Shown in pieces: positions 18,721 to 27,957 of a DNA stretch of 64,000 nucleotides. Location: contig NZ_FNCB01000003.1 in NCBI RefSeq assembly GCF_900100855.1, positions 62,001 through 126,000 of the forward strand, written 5' to 3'. Numbering within the stretch: position 1 is the first letter of the stretch; each line of letters begins with the position of its first letter. Origin of the DNA: Idiomarina zobellii (lineage in GTDB: Bacteria; Pseudomonadota; Gammaproteobacteria; Enterobacterales; Alteromonadaceae). The notes beneath the pieces are model-generated. The model worked only from the letters and a program-made list of their open reading frames with translations. It was not told the DNA's origin and ran no database searches. The translations under genes were made by a program, and so were the position numbers.

Positions 18721-20568
18721 TACAACACGAAATCCAATGTAGTTAGAGTTGAAATCTGCCGGAAGTTCCATTTTTGTCGAAACTCGGGCAAGACTTGGCG
18801 TAAAGTTCCACGCACCGCCTTTCACAACGACACCGTTGTCAGTTTGCGCCCACTCCCAGACATTACCAACGGTATCAAATAATCCCCAAGGATTACGGTG
18901 GAAACTGGCTACTGGTGCAGGACGTTGATTAGACCAGTCAGAGCCACAGTTGCGGCAGTTTGCCTTACCAAAACCAACATCGTTACCCCACCAAAAGTCC
19001 GTTTCAGTTCCAGCACGAGCGGCATATTCCCACTCAGCTTCGGTTGGTACGCTGTATTTAAATCCGCTTTTCGTTGTCAGCCAGTCAGCATAAGCTTTCG
19101 CATCGTTGTAGCTTACGCATACAACGGGTGAGTTATCAGACTGTTTGTAGCCAGGGTTCTTCCAGCTAAGTTTTTCGTTAAACTCAGGACGGCCATTTTT
19201 TAATATGGCGCAAGTTCCTTGCTTTTCTGCGTCGGTTACATACGCCGTATCTTCAACAAAGTTTCTGAAATGCTTTACGGTGATTTCAGTATCGGTAATA
19301 CCTAACGCACTAGGTATTTCACGAGTTTCTGCTGGGCGTTCGTTCGGCAAGCCGTTTCCTGCTAAATCACCCATTTTAAACTTTCCTGCAGGAACAACTA
19401 CGAGTTCAGGACCTCGAACGTCACGATACAAAATATCCTGGATTTTCTCGCCACGAGTAAAAGAGTATTCGGATTTTTCCAGCTCCGCTCGAATAGACAT
19501 AGCGTCTTTTAGGCGAATTTTTTCAGCATAAGCTGAATAGCCATACTTCAAGATTTCAACTTCGTGCTCGCCACCTGGCAACATGACTTCGATAGGTGTT
19601 GAACCATAACTGACACCATCAATGATAACTTCGTCGTCGTATACGTTTGAGCGTATTGTTAACGGGTGCATGACGGAGCTATCAACCGTGTCTTCTTGAG
19701 CCGTCTCTATGTTTCCTGGACGTTGTTCTGCGGCACAATAACGCATGTCTACACCGAGTAACGTACACGCCTGACTCTGTGGTAACTGACCACGAAGTTC
19801 TACCGCTAACTTAACACCATAGTTACCAGCGCCGCTAAAACCGTTGCTAATAGTCTTTGAACCTAAAATTTGAACATTTGGGCTAGCTTTTTCAAGGTTT
19901 TCACTTACTAATGACGACTCACTTAAGCTTGCAAGTATTTCATCGAGGTACTGCTTAGACGCTTTCTGCTTTGCCATTAACTTACCGCGATTTTCACACT
20001 GCCCCAGAGTCTCATTTCTGTCACAGCTAATCGACTGACTCACTTCAAGATCGCCTGTGCGATTGAACTCGTCTTCTAATCGGTCGATTCGAGCAATGTT
20101 TCTTTGCTCTTTTAACGTTTCAATTTCGTTAATTAGGCTATGTTTGCTAACCCGTGCTTCTTCCACTTCTTTCGATTTTTGGTTCACCAAGCTGACTTGT
20201 TGTTTTATGTCTTCTTTGTTTTGCTGATGAGCCATAACCGCTTGCTTGTACGCTTCCTGAGCGCCAGCAATATCAATTGTGGGGTCTTCTACTAAGCGTT
20301 GGTAGCGGTCATTCATTTCCGCCAGGGTAGACTCTCTTTTCTGCTCAAGTTCGTTATTACGCTCGCGTAGATTTTGCAACTTATCCCTTAGCTCCCGCTC
20401 TTCTTGCTGAAGTTGATTCACGGTACCGGAAAAGTTTTCAAAATCGCTCTCTAGCGTCGAAATTTGATTTGTAATTTCTTCGACGGTCATCTCTTGCTGA
20501 GCAAGAGCCGTCGAGGCGAGAGTCAATGTAGAGGCCATAATTAAGGCCAGTCGAGCCAATCGCATCAT
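18709..20568 (-). CDS. Exported coiled-coil / PEGA / SUMF1 (FGE-like) domain protein
   Basis: I recognise the domains but not the gene. The start is one of two adjacent ATGs (20568 or 20565) after a GGAATGGA ribosome-binding site; the frame is open upstream but without a good site. From 20568 the 619-residue protein has a signal peptide (about 1-24, ending STALAQQ), a long coiled coil (about 30-160), a Cys-containing middle region, a PEGA-type surface beta domain (about 305-365, with YGSTPIEVMLPGGEHEVEILKYGY) and a C-terminal SUMF1/formylglycine-generating-enzyme fold (about 385-619, with PTEAEWEYAARAG and GLFDTVGNVWEW). The paired active-site cysteines of true FGE near the C-terminus are missing: the stretch after VVKGGAWN has no Cys. 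It is therefore probably a binding or structural relative acting in the periplasm. It is alone between mshQ and mreB. Confidence 0.8.
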   Translation of the reverse strand: MMRLARLALIMASTLTLASTALAQQEMTVEEITNQISTLESDFENFSGTVNQLQQEERELRDKLQNLRERNNELEQKRESTLAEMNDRYQRLVEDPTIDIAGAQEAYKQAVMAHQQNKEDIKQQVSLVNQKSKEVEEARVSKHSLINEIETLKEQRNIARIDRLEDEFNRTGDLEVSQSISCDRNETLGQCENRGKLMAKQKASKQYLDEILASLSESSLVSENLEKASPNVQILGSKTISNGFSGAGNYGVKLAVELRGQLPQSQACTLLGVDMRYCAAEQRPGNIETAQEDTVDSSVMHPLTIRSNVYDDEVIIDGVSYGSTPIEVMLPGGEHEVEILKYGYSAYAEKIRLKDAMSIRAELEKSEYSFTRGEKIQDILYRDVRGPELVVVPAGKFKMGDLAGNGLPNERPAETREIPSALGITDTEITVKHFRNFVEDTAYVTDAEKQGTCAILKNGRPEFNEKLSWKNPGYKQSDNSPVVCVSYNDAKAYADWLTTKSGFKYSVPTEAEWEYAARAGTETDFWWGNDVGFGKANCRNCGSDWSNQRPAPVASFHRNPWGLFDTVGNVWEWAQTDNGVVVKGGAWNFTPSLARVSTKMELPADFNSNYIGFRVVRAQ

Positions 20569-20636
20569 GTTTCCATTCCAAGCTTGAAAAAATAACAAAG
20601 CGGCGTAAAAGCCAAAGCCGTCATCGCGCTATCGTT

Positions 20637-20663
20637 ATTGTAATAATAATGAACGTTCGTCAA
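20637..20663 (-). promoter_or_regulatory. Candidate promoter for the SUMF1-domain gene
   Basis: On the minus strand TTGACG is followed, after only 15 bases, by TACAAT. Both boxes are good but the spacing is short. The 197-base gap from mshQ to this gene has no other clear signal and no strong terminator for the MSHA operon. Confidence 0.3.
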
Positions 20664-20765
20664 CGTCGCGCATTTTTTGTTTAAACTCTGCTTTATGCTA
20701 TTTGCTTGTTAACAAAAGAGCAAGAGGCATTGTCACCGAATTGTCGATTATTCGTTAAAAGAATA

Positions 20766-23700
20766 CTACCATCCTAACTCACGCCAGTAAATCTGGCGAT
20801 CGCGGCCTCGGTAAATACCGAAGGTTCCTTCGGCTTGAGGGTTTTCATCAAACGAGCCATCGCCCGACCAATCATATTTAAGATAATCAGTATCGAGTTC
20901 GAAAATAAACGAATAAGGATCTTCTGCACCTGACGACACCCATCTGAATAACTGGTTAATCTCTTTATTCGGCGAGCTTAGCAAACCGTTAGTGAGTTTT
21001 ACGTTAGTCGGTGCTGGCTCCAGACTTGCCATTGATTCATCGAGCAGGCTTACATCGCTTCTATCAACAACCGTACAGTTATCGGCGTCGTTTGCATAAA
21101 ATTCACCGCTTTCCCAATATTCCACTGCGCCAGCAATTGGCATGACATCATCCATTGCCGCGTATGTGTCCTGAAGATTCAAACGACCATAGTAAAGATT
21201 TGCTGAATCTAGCTCCGTCGCTCCGTTCGATGCTGGCAAAACACTATTTTGAAGCGTCGAGTAAAAGTTCCCATTTTCTTGGTCATCAAGCTGCCATCCC
21301 AGAATGTAATCTTTAAATGGACCATCGGGTTGTCCCGAACTTAAACGCGAAACCGTTACTGAAGCACTTCCGGTAAACTGACCTACACCCTCGCCCCATT
21401 CCCAGACACCGTTATAACTGACGGCGTGATTGACGAGTTGGTTCCCAGACGAGTCATAAGCGTAAAATAGCGGTTCGGCTTTTGCTAAAGAGCCGGTGTA
21501 GTTAAACGTTTTATTACCTGATGCATTAATCGCTTGTGCTGACAGCTCGATAGGTTGCGCCTGCTCCATGTAATGGAAATCGGTACAAGTTCCAGTAAAT
21601 TTAGCGGTGAGCGGCTCAAATTCATACGGAATAAAACGGCCTATTTCAGTCAACTCACTGCTAACTTCAAGCTCAAATCCCAACGAATGATATCCCGGTA
21701 GGTAGTTCTCACTTTCAATATAAGCAGTTACGCGAGTTAAACCCACCTCAGAATAACTCAACCCCTCATTCCTAAAAATACCATTTCCGACTTTATCGAA
21801 GCCATTAGCATTACTGAGCATTCCATCCCGAATAGCCGGACCGATTGCTTGAGTTTCTGGTTTAAGTTGCAAAGTTTCAGGGACTGTTTCATTACCGAAG
21901 TTTGGAGTTATATCACCTTGACTATTACGAGCTGTCAGCTTCGCAGTAAACTCCTCTCCAGCTTTAGCCAGAATACCACTTTGGTAGCTGCCGGGGGAAC
22001 TCTGAAACGGCTCGACTCGAATCGAAGTAGGAGCCCAGACAAAAGCCTCCGAGGTTCCTTGTATTTCGCCGTTAGCCAGTTCCGCTCTCGCCGTTAACGT
22101 AATGGCCCCAGCATCTGCGTAGTTCACTTGTAAATCTGCTTTTCCGTCATCAAAATCAATATCTACATCGCTGAATGTATTTTCCACGACTTCACGACCA
22201 TTGACTGTTGTCCCCATTAAACATTCATCAGGATCGACACAGTTCATACTCATAGAGACGGAGTTTAGAGGTTCAAGAATAGCCTCACAAGCAAAGGTCT
22301 GAGTATTAGTTTCTACTGCCCAGAGCTTAAGGTTGTTGTATGGCTCCGCTGAAATCTGCCGAGGTATATCCTTACTATCTAAGTTGTCCCCGTTAGTAAA
22401 AATAAAGCCAGTATCGCGGAACTCAATATTGCAATTTTCAGACAAACTGCCGTTAACGATGCACCTCGCTGAGTTCTGTGGCTGAGGTGAAGTCTCTCCA
22501 TTATCAATGGCTAAGGTATAAGTGCCTGCATTCACTTGCTTGAGAGTTGAACGGCTCAAAGGTGATACGGCTACAGGATTACTTGACCACTCACCAACCA
22601 AAGTACTCAGTTCAACAGTTGCTTCAGCAGGGTACGTTTCTGAGCAATCAAAATTAGCGCATGCTTTTATGTCCACAGGCGCACCACTGCAAGTTAAAGC
22701 CGGACTACTATATGATAGTTGATAATGATGCAACGAAAGTACAGGCGGTTCACTATCTGTCGCTCGACAAAAACTTCCGCCTTCAATCGGCTCAGTTGGT
22801 CGTTGATAGGTTATATCTGGGCCAAATACATTCCACCAGTCCCACCAATCATTTCCCTGAACCCTTCCACCGACACTGATACTGCCTGTGATTTCCGTTT
22901 GATAGAAAATGCTTGATTCATACGACAAATCACCTGCGACATAAATATAACCGTTAATTTTAACATTCTGTTCTAAATTCAGGTCACCCGTCACAACAAG
23001 TATTAGTTCGTTAGCATCTCCATTTCTATTAATTCTTCGGCCCGACTTGATGGTTAAATCTCCGTCAATATAAACACGTGATGTTTGGCCGTTAGTTGAA
23101 TAATTTTCACCAACATCCTCAAAATCTCCCGTTCTCAAATAATCGATAGGCTGGAGGTTTGCGGGTAATTGATTTTCCCACTGACTACCTGGCAAGCTAA
23201 AAGGAATAGGAATAGAGTTATTTGAGGTGCCGCGTTCCGGCCAAACGGCTTCACAAAGGGGCCTCTCGTTGCCACATGGCCTGGTTCTTTCTTTTAAAGT
23301 AGTAACCTCATCTGAGGTTAGAGATCTATTTCCAATAAAAACTTCGTCAATTTCACCATTGAAACTAAAGTCAGATGTTCCTTGGCCGCCAATGTACAAA
23401 TTATCCGATACTGGATTTAAAGTATAACTTCTATTAATAGAAGTTTCGTCCACCAATTGCCCATCGATATAAAGCCTTAAACGACGTGCACTTTTATCGT
23501 AAGATGCGGCTAAATGGTGCCAGGTGTTATCAAATAAACTATCTTGGCCTCGCTGCGCGTTACCTGCCTCGACCTTAAAAAGGCTGCCATTATCGTTGCG
23601 TATCTCGAAATAAATTCCACCACCATCCGAGCGGTCTTGTCGGTAAACTTCAAATCGCCCAAATGCACTTTCTGTAGGCCCGTCACCCATCATGAGTAAA

Positions 23701-25229
23701 GTCTGGTAGCTTTCCCGTTGATCCTGCTCTCGTGCTTCTCCCTTAAACCAAAAAGCCACAGAAATAGATTCAGCACTAGCAATTGAAGCCGCATTATTCA
23801 CGCGAACCGCATTGTTACCGTCAAACATCCCGTAACCACAAGTACCTGGACTTCCGGAAATTGCAGGTTCACTCCCTTCGGTACTAGCTCCTCTTAATGC
23901 CACACCGTTTAAGTCATTACCTGAGGAATCCAAAACTTCTCCTGAACTCCCCTGCCACTGAGACTCGTCAAACTTCCAGTAACCTAACTTTCCTAACGAT
24001 GGACTGGGAGGTTCACCATCACAAGGCCCCCGGTTATTGTTCCTGTTACATGTTAGACCGATAACAGAGCCTTCTCCCAGATCACCGTCTTCATCACCAT
24101 TCTTCGCATTAACATATCCCTCTACTGTCGAACGAACCTCTAGTTCAACATCACCACGCGAGTTAATGTTCCCCTTAATACGCCCTTGTGTTCCTAGCGA
24201 AACATTGCCATCGGCATCAATCGAACCATCTACTTCCGCCAGGAAGGTCAAATCAACTTTACCTCCAGCTTTAATGTCTCCCTTCACACTTCCTTGTTGC
24301 CCCAGCGACAGATCGCCACCAGCATCTACATAACCATCAACGCGCGCCCTATCCTCTAAATCTACTTTCCCAGAGCTATTTATATTATTTTCAAATACAG
24401 TTCCTTTTCCCGCGCTGAAATCAGCTGAACCATTTATTTCACCTATTACTTTTGTTCTATTCCCGATATCAATGTCACCTTTGGAAGAAAGTGTGGTTAT
24501 TCCTCCCTGGACATTGGAACCCTCACCAATTTTCACCTCATCAGTTGAAATAATACTCCCGGCAATTTCTGAACGATCTCCCAGTTCAATTGAATCACCT
24601 GATTGAATACTTCCACCGAATTCGACGCCATTGTCGCTCTCTATTTCACCTCCGGATATCACATCGCCAAAAATTTTGGCCTGACTCTCTATTGATACTT
24701 TCCCGCCAGCTCGCACTGTTCCACTAACATTAGCCTGGCTGTCAATTTCAACATCAGAAGAGGCTCCTATACCGCCAGTTATTTGCGATTGACTTCCGAG
24801 CCCTACATTATTTGCCGATATAGCTCCTAGCTCTTTCGTTCTATCGCCTATAGAGACTTCGTCAGCTTTTTTAATAGTTGCAGCTACAGACGCATCGTCG
24901 CCAACCGTGAAGTTGCCACCGATATCAAATTGAAGGTCTTGCGCACTGCCACCACTGTTGACCTTTACTCGATCACCAAGAGAAACGTCTTCTTTTACAT
25001 TTATAGTAATTGGTAACGATGGGTTTCCTCTAAACTCAATGATATCGCCGTCATTGAGTTCCAGACCAGAGTCACATTGAAATGTACTCGTGTTTCTATC
25101 GTAATCACAATCAGGAAACACTTCTTTTCCAGAGTTGCCGGGAGGAGGTATCTGGTACGTTTTAGCTTCCACTAAGGGTGTAAATAATAAAAATGCTAAA
25201 ACCATGAGTGGTGAGTAACGAATATACAT
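20766..25229 (-). CDS. mshQ: MshQ, giant exported protein of the MSHA locus
   Basis: This is the last gene of the MSHA pilus locus. The 1487-residue protein has a signal peptide (1-22, ending VEA). Residues about 80-390 form at least fifteen near-regular 18-residue repeats of the type V-x-L/I-G-x-x-(S/G)-x-(V/I)-x-G-x-I-x-(A/S)-G-G-(D/K), like the beta-helix of bactofilins. A LamG/concanavalin-like domain follows at about 412-650 (GYWKFDES, NTWHHLAASYD, LRLYIDGQLVD). A second beta-rich stretch is at about 690-800. The rest is a DUF6701-type C-terminal region ending GIYRGRDRQIYWRELGW. Its place next to mshP and the DUF6701 end support the name. The function is unknown; it could be an adhesin or surface scaffold. 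mshP ends 1 base upstream. Confidence 0.85.
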   Translation of the reverse strand: MYIRYSPLMVLAFLLFTPLVEAKTYQIPPPGNSGKEVFPDCDYDRNTSTFQCDSGLELNDGDIIEFRGNPSLPITINVKEDVSLGDRVKVNSGGSAQDLQFDIGGNFTVGDDASVAATIKKADEVSIGDRTKELGAISANNVGLGSQSQITGGIGASSDVEIDSQANVSGTVRAGGKVSIESQAKIFGDVISGGEIESDNGVEFGGSIQSGDSIELGDRSEIAGSIISTDEVKIGEGSNVQGGITTLSSKGDIDIGNRTKVIGEINGSADFSAGKGTVFENNINSSGKVDLEDRARVDGYVDAGGDLSLGQQGSVKGDIKAGGKVDLTFLAEVDGSIDADGNVSLGTQGRIKGNINSRGDVELEVRSTVEGYVNAKNGDEDGDLGEGSVIGLTCNRNNNRGPCDGEPPSPSLGKLGYWKFDESQWQGSSGEVLDSSGNDLNGVALRGASTEGSEPAISGSPGTCGYGMFDGNNAVRVNNAASIASAESISVAFWFKGEAREQDQRESYQTLLMMGDGPTESAFGRFEVYRQDRSDGGGIYFEIRNDNGSLFKVEAGNAQRGQDSLFDNTWHHLAASYDKSARRLRLYIDGQLVDETSINRSYTLNPVSDNLYIGGQGTSDFSFNGEIDEVFIGNRSLTSDEVTTLKERTRPCGNERPLCEAVWPERGTSNNSIPIPFSLPGSQWENQLPANLQPIDYLRTGDFEDVGENYSTNGQTSRVYIDGDLTIKSGRRINRNGDANELILVVTGDLNLEQNVKINGYIYVAGDLSYESSIFYQTEITGSISVGGRVQGNDWWDWWNVFGPDITYQRPTEPIEGGSFCRATDSEPPVLSLHHYQLSYSSPALTCSGAPVDIKACANFDCSETYPAEATVELSTLVGEWSSNPVAVSPLSRSTLKQVNAGTYTLAIDNGETSPQPQNSARCIVNGSLSENCNIEFRDTGFIFTNGDNLDSKDIPRQISAEPYNNLKLWAVETNTQTFACEAILEPLNSVSMSMNCVDPDECLMGTTVNGREVVENTFSDVDIDFDDGKADLQVNYADAGAITLTARAELANGEIQGTSEAFVWAPTSIRVEPFQSSPGSYQSGILAKAGEEFTAKLTARNSQGDITPNFGNETVPETLQLKPETQAIGPAIRDGMLSNANGFDKVGNGIFRNEGLSYSEVGLTRVTAYIESENYLPGYHSLGFELEVSSELTEIGRFIPYEFEPLTAKFTGTCTDFHYMEQAQPIELSAQAINASGNKTFNYTGSLAKAEPLFYAYDSSGNQLVNHAVSYNGVWEWGEGVGQFTGSASVTVSRLSSGQPDGPFKDYILGWQLDDQENGNFYSTLQNSVLPASNGATELDSANLYYGRLNLQDTYAAMDDVMPIAGAVEYWESGEFYANDADNCTVVDRSDVSLLDESMASLEPAPTNVKLTNGLLSSPNKEINQLFRWVSSGAEDPYSFIFELDTDYLKYDWSGDGSFDENPQAEGTFGIYRGRDRQIYWRELGW

Positions 25230-25230
25230 T

Positions 25231-25677
25231 TTAATTTTCCACTCGCGTTTCTATTTGCAGCTCTCGTGACGCTCGCTGTTCACCAGCTTCGCACTCTGCG
25301 CTAGAAGTGCGAACCATATGGATATATGTCGTATTAGAGTCATCAGTAACTGTTGCACTGTCACAACTAATTTTAGCGCGACACTGTTTCAAGCTTTGGT
25401 TCCCTGCGAAAGTATATTCGGTGCCATCAACGCCGCAGCTGGTATCAGGAGCATTATATAAAGGATAAACCGTCATCATCGCTTGTTCCAAACCTGACTG
25501 AGCAGCTAAATAGCTGCGCGCACCGAGCACTTCGATGACTACACTCTCAGAGGAGCTTCTCAGCAAGCTTGCCAGCGCCGCAACCAGTCCTCCGAGCACG
25601 ACAATCACAAACACCGCGATAACCAAGGTGTTGCCTCGTTGTCTATACATAGAGTTTAAAGGGCTGTTATGGCGCAT
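25231..25677 (-). CDS. mshP: MshP, GspK-like minor pilin
   Basis: This protein has 148 residues from the ATG at 25677, which overlaps the mshO end by 11 bases and has GAGGTG upstream. A later ATG at 25650 lacks a ribosome-binding site. The N-terminus reads RQRG-NTLVIAVFVIVVLGGLVAAL, a type III prepilin signal followed by a hydrophobic helix, but the usual Glu at +5 is Ile, as in tip pseudopilins of the GspK kind, which lack that Glu. The helix motif AARSYLAAQSGLEQAM-like (GARSYLAAQSGLEQAM) is typical of such proteins. Several Cys residues could form disulphides. Confidence 0.8.
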   Translation of the reverse strand: MRHNSPLNSMYRQRGNTLVIAVFVIVVLGGLVAALASLLRSSSESVVIEVLGARSYLAAQSGLEQAMMTVYPLYNAPDTSCGVDGTEYTFAGNQSLKQCRAKISCDSATVTDDSNTTYIHMVRTSSAECEAGEQRASRELQIETRVEN

Positions 25678-26431
25678 TGGGAATGTGCACCTCGCGATAA
25701 TAGAAAACTTGTTCTTCAGCATTTTCGCCAAACTGAAGCTGTATGGTGACAATATTATTACTTTGCTGATTATTAGCGGTTACGTCAAAGGGTTCGTCGG
25801 AGCTCACTCCTGTTGCAATCAAATCTCCGTTAGTCCACTCTGTTTGAGCTTGACTCCATCCGTAATCACTGACTCTAAATAGAGTCCCCGCGCTCAGACA
25901 GAAACTGACTGGTGTGCTGCCTATGTAGGCTCTTTTTAATGGTGACTCTTTCGCAAAGCGAATCTCTTCATTAAATGTTAATTCAAACTCAATTTTATTT
26001 GCTTTCTCATAACTTTGAATATCAGCATTACGCCCAGAATCTCCGTAAATAAAATTAGGCCGTGTCGCATATATAAAAACACGTTCATTTCCATTAATGT
26101 CATCAGGGCTGTCAGCAAAAGTCACCAACGTCATTTCATTACCTGAATCTGACTGAATGGGTGCATTATAATATGTTCCAGCCACTACAATCGGAACAAA
26201 CTCAATACAGTCACCACTCACACGTACACTATTCGGAACCGCACCACGTATTTCCCGCGTCAGCCGCTCAATAGCAAAGCGGCTTTTCTCGATAGTTTGT
26301 AAACGTTCAGAGCCCGTGCTGAACATTTGTGCGCCAATACCCACAAATTGAAAGCTAAAACCAGCAACTATCGCCAGCAAAACAATGACGATGACGAGCT
26401 CTATTAAAGTGAAGCCTCTTTGCACGCTCAT
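25667..26431 (-). CDS. mshO: MshO, minor prepilin
   Basis: The start is ATG at 26431, sharing one base with the mshD stop (TGATG); an in-frame GTG three bases earlier is less likely. The 254-residue protein opens MSVQRG-FTLIELVIVIVLLAIVAG, a PilD-type prepilin peptidase site with Glu at +5, followed by a GspJ/PilW-like globular part. It probably belongs to the initiating minor-pilin complex at the pilus tip together with MshC, MshD and MshP. Confidence 0.87.
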   Translation of the reverse strand: MSVQRGFTLIELVIVIVLLAIVAGFSFQFVGIGAQMFSTGSERLQTIEKSRFAIERLTREIRGAVPNSVRVSGDCIEFVPIVVAGTYYNAPIQSDSGNEMTLVTFADSPDDINGNERVFIYATRPNFIYGDSGRNADIQSYEKANKIEFELTFNEEIRFAKESPLKRAYIGSTPVSFCLSAGTLFRVSDYGWSQAQTEWTNGDLIATGVSSDEPFDVTANNQQSNNIVTIQLQFGENAEEQVFYYREVHIPNAP

Positions 26432-26949
26432 CACCAGTTTCCCTTAATGGCGCTGAACTCGATACTCTCGTCTTGAGGCGTCGTTACTGTGACTGTAATT
26501 CTCTTTAGCTCATTCGCTTCTTTTTCGGCAACGCACACTTGGGCTTCAAAGCCGTTATAACGGTTAGGTGCTGAGCCACTAAGCTCTGCACCAGTCAACC
26601 TCAAGCCATTGTAGTCGTCTACATCATCGAACTGTTTTCGTTGAGCTTCTTCTGCATTAGGCGTGCTTCCGTCACTGGGGCATGGTGCTGGTGTTGTGCA
26701 ACTTCCCGAGCCTTCAGAACAACGTACATATTGGTTCCCGACATTAGAGTTCTCATCGAAACGGCGCGCCATTACTTCATTCATCAAACTTTGACCAACT
26801 TCAGTCGCTCTTACCTGTTGCCAGGGATCAACACTTTGCCGAAATAGTTGACCTAAGCCGGTTGTAACAACCAAGGTCACAATGGCAATAACCACAATGC
26901 CCGCAATAAGCTCAATGAGGGTGAAGCCTTGTTCTTGTTTATTGCGCAT
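26431..26949 (-). CDS. mshD: MshD, minor prepilin
   Basis: The 172-residue protein starts at ATG 26949 (the codon before it is TTG) and overlaps the end of mshC by 11 bases. The N-terminus MRNKQEQG-FTLIELIAGIVVIAIV is a class III signal with Glu at +5. The body has cysteines in RCSEGSGSCTTPAPC and in VCVAEKE that may pair after export. The order mshB-A-C-D-O-P is the same as in Vibrio cholerae, which supports the assignment. Confidence 0.87.
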   Translation of the reverse strand: MRNKQEQGFTLIELIAGIVVIAIVTLVVTTGLGQLFRQSVDPWQQVRATEVGQSLMNEVMARRFDENSNVGNQYVRCSEGSGSCTTPAPCPSDGSTPNAEEAQRKQFDDVDDYNGLRLTGAELSGSAPNRYNGFEAQVCVAEKEANELKRITVTVTTPQDESIEFSAIKGNW

Positions 26950-27364
26950 CAATAAAGCCCTCTTTATTAATGCTGATGGTGCGGCTAACGCCTGAGCTTT
27001 CGGTAATGGTTACTGTGCAACCACCGTCGCAATCAAGCGTTGGTTGTCCGAGTGCATTAAATCCTATAGTGATATTAGCGGGCGAAAACGTAATGTCATC
27101 GAGGTTGCTGAGCTGAAGGCTATTGTCTTCGTTGTAAGGTGGGTTGCCCAAAGTGCTTTCTGTCACAGACACGCTATAGTCGTTCATCGTATCTTGCATC
27201 GCCTGCTGTTGAACGGCTCGCAAAATACTCATGGCTTGTAAGCGGACTGTTTGGCTTTTCGTACCGGAATCACTAATAAAAATAGGGCTGGCAGATACAG
27301 CTAGAATACCGATAATGACCAGTATGATGATGAGCTCGATGAGGGTGAAGCCTTGGGATTTCAT
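26939..27364 (-). CDS. mshC: MshC, minor prepilin
   Basis: The 141-residue protein starts at ATG 27364; the open frame upstream begins only with a TTG. The leader is very short (MKSQG-FTLIELIIILVIIGILAVSASP), with Glu at +5 of the mature pilin. The C-terminal part has a closely spaced Cys pair (DCDGGCTV). It resembles GspH/FimT-type minor pilins. It lies 55 bases after mshA and overlaps mshD. Confidence 0.87.
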   Translation of the reverse strand: MKSQGFTLIELIIILVIIGILAVSASPIFISDSGTKSQTVRLQAMSILRAVQQQAMQDTMNDYSVSVTESTLGNPPYNEDNSLQLSNLDDITFSPANITIGFNALGQPTLDCDGGCTVTITESSGVSRTISINKEGFIDAQ

Positions 27365-27419
27365 GAGAGGCCCCGAGAGCAAAGATGCGCGCAGCTTACG
27401 CGCATCTTTTGATAACAGT

Positions 27420-27926
27420 TTAACAGCCAGATGTATCTACGGTAATTACCGGAGGAGTATTTGCGTCAGTTGCATCAGTGTAACTAACCTGACAGTCCCC
27501 AGCGCTGGCCAAATCCGTACCTGTATCGTCAACTGATTCAGCTGGAGCGATGTAAATTGTAGTTCCATCAACTGTATAAACCCAGTCTTCCCCGGCAAAA
27601 TCATCTGTAGAGGTTGTATCATAGGCACTCAAATTTGCGGCAGTCGCAATTCCTGCCTGTGTGGCTGCTGGGTAACCATTAACGGTAGCTACACCATTAA
27701 CCTGCACGGGAGTAGCCGAAGTACCATTCAAATCATCATCAATTGCAGCTCTCGCGTAAACAGTTTGCGAAGCGCCTTGAAGTGCACCTTTCAAACCTTT
27801 TACGGTCGATGTTCGAGCATCACTCGAAAAATTAATAAACTGAGGTGCGGCGGTTACAGCCAAAATCCCCAAAACTACAATGACAATGATCAGTTCGATC
27901 AGAGTAAAACCTTTTTGATTGCGCAT
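27420..27926 (-). CDS. mshA: MshA, major MSHA pilin
   Basis: This is the structural subunit of the MSHA type IV pilus. The 168-residue prepilin has a six-residue leader, cleavage after Gly6 (MRNQKG-FTLIE), Glu at +5 and a long hydrophobic helix. The mature pilin carries two cysteines, 145 and 168, the second being the last residue; they would enclose a 22-residue C-terminal disulphide loop typical of type IVa pilins. The middle is rich in Ala, Thr, Asp and Gly. Closest resemblance is to the MshB product encoded just upstream. Confidence 0.92.
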   Translation of the reverse strand: MRNQKGFTLIELIIVIVVLGILAVTAAPQFINFSSDARTSTVKGLKGALQGASQTVYARAAIDDDLNGTSATPVQVNGVATVNGYPAATQAGIATAANLSAYDTTSTDDFAGEDWVYTVDGTTIYIAPAESVDDTGTDLASAGDCQVSYTDATDANTPPVITVDTSGC

Positions 27927-27957
27927 AATTAAAACTCTCAGTTGTGATTTAAAAAAA

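Noticed and set aside
24075-24990. Repeats in mshQ as a CRISPR-like or DNA tandem array
   Set aside because: The periodicity is in the protein (18 residues); the DNA repeats are strongly diverged, lie in one open frame and have no constant repeat/spacer units.
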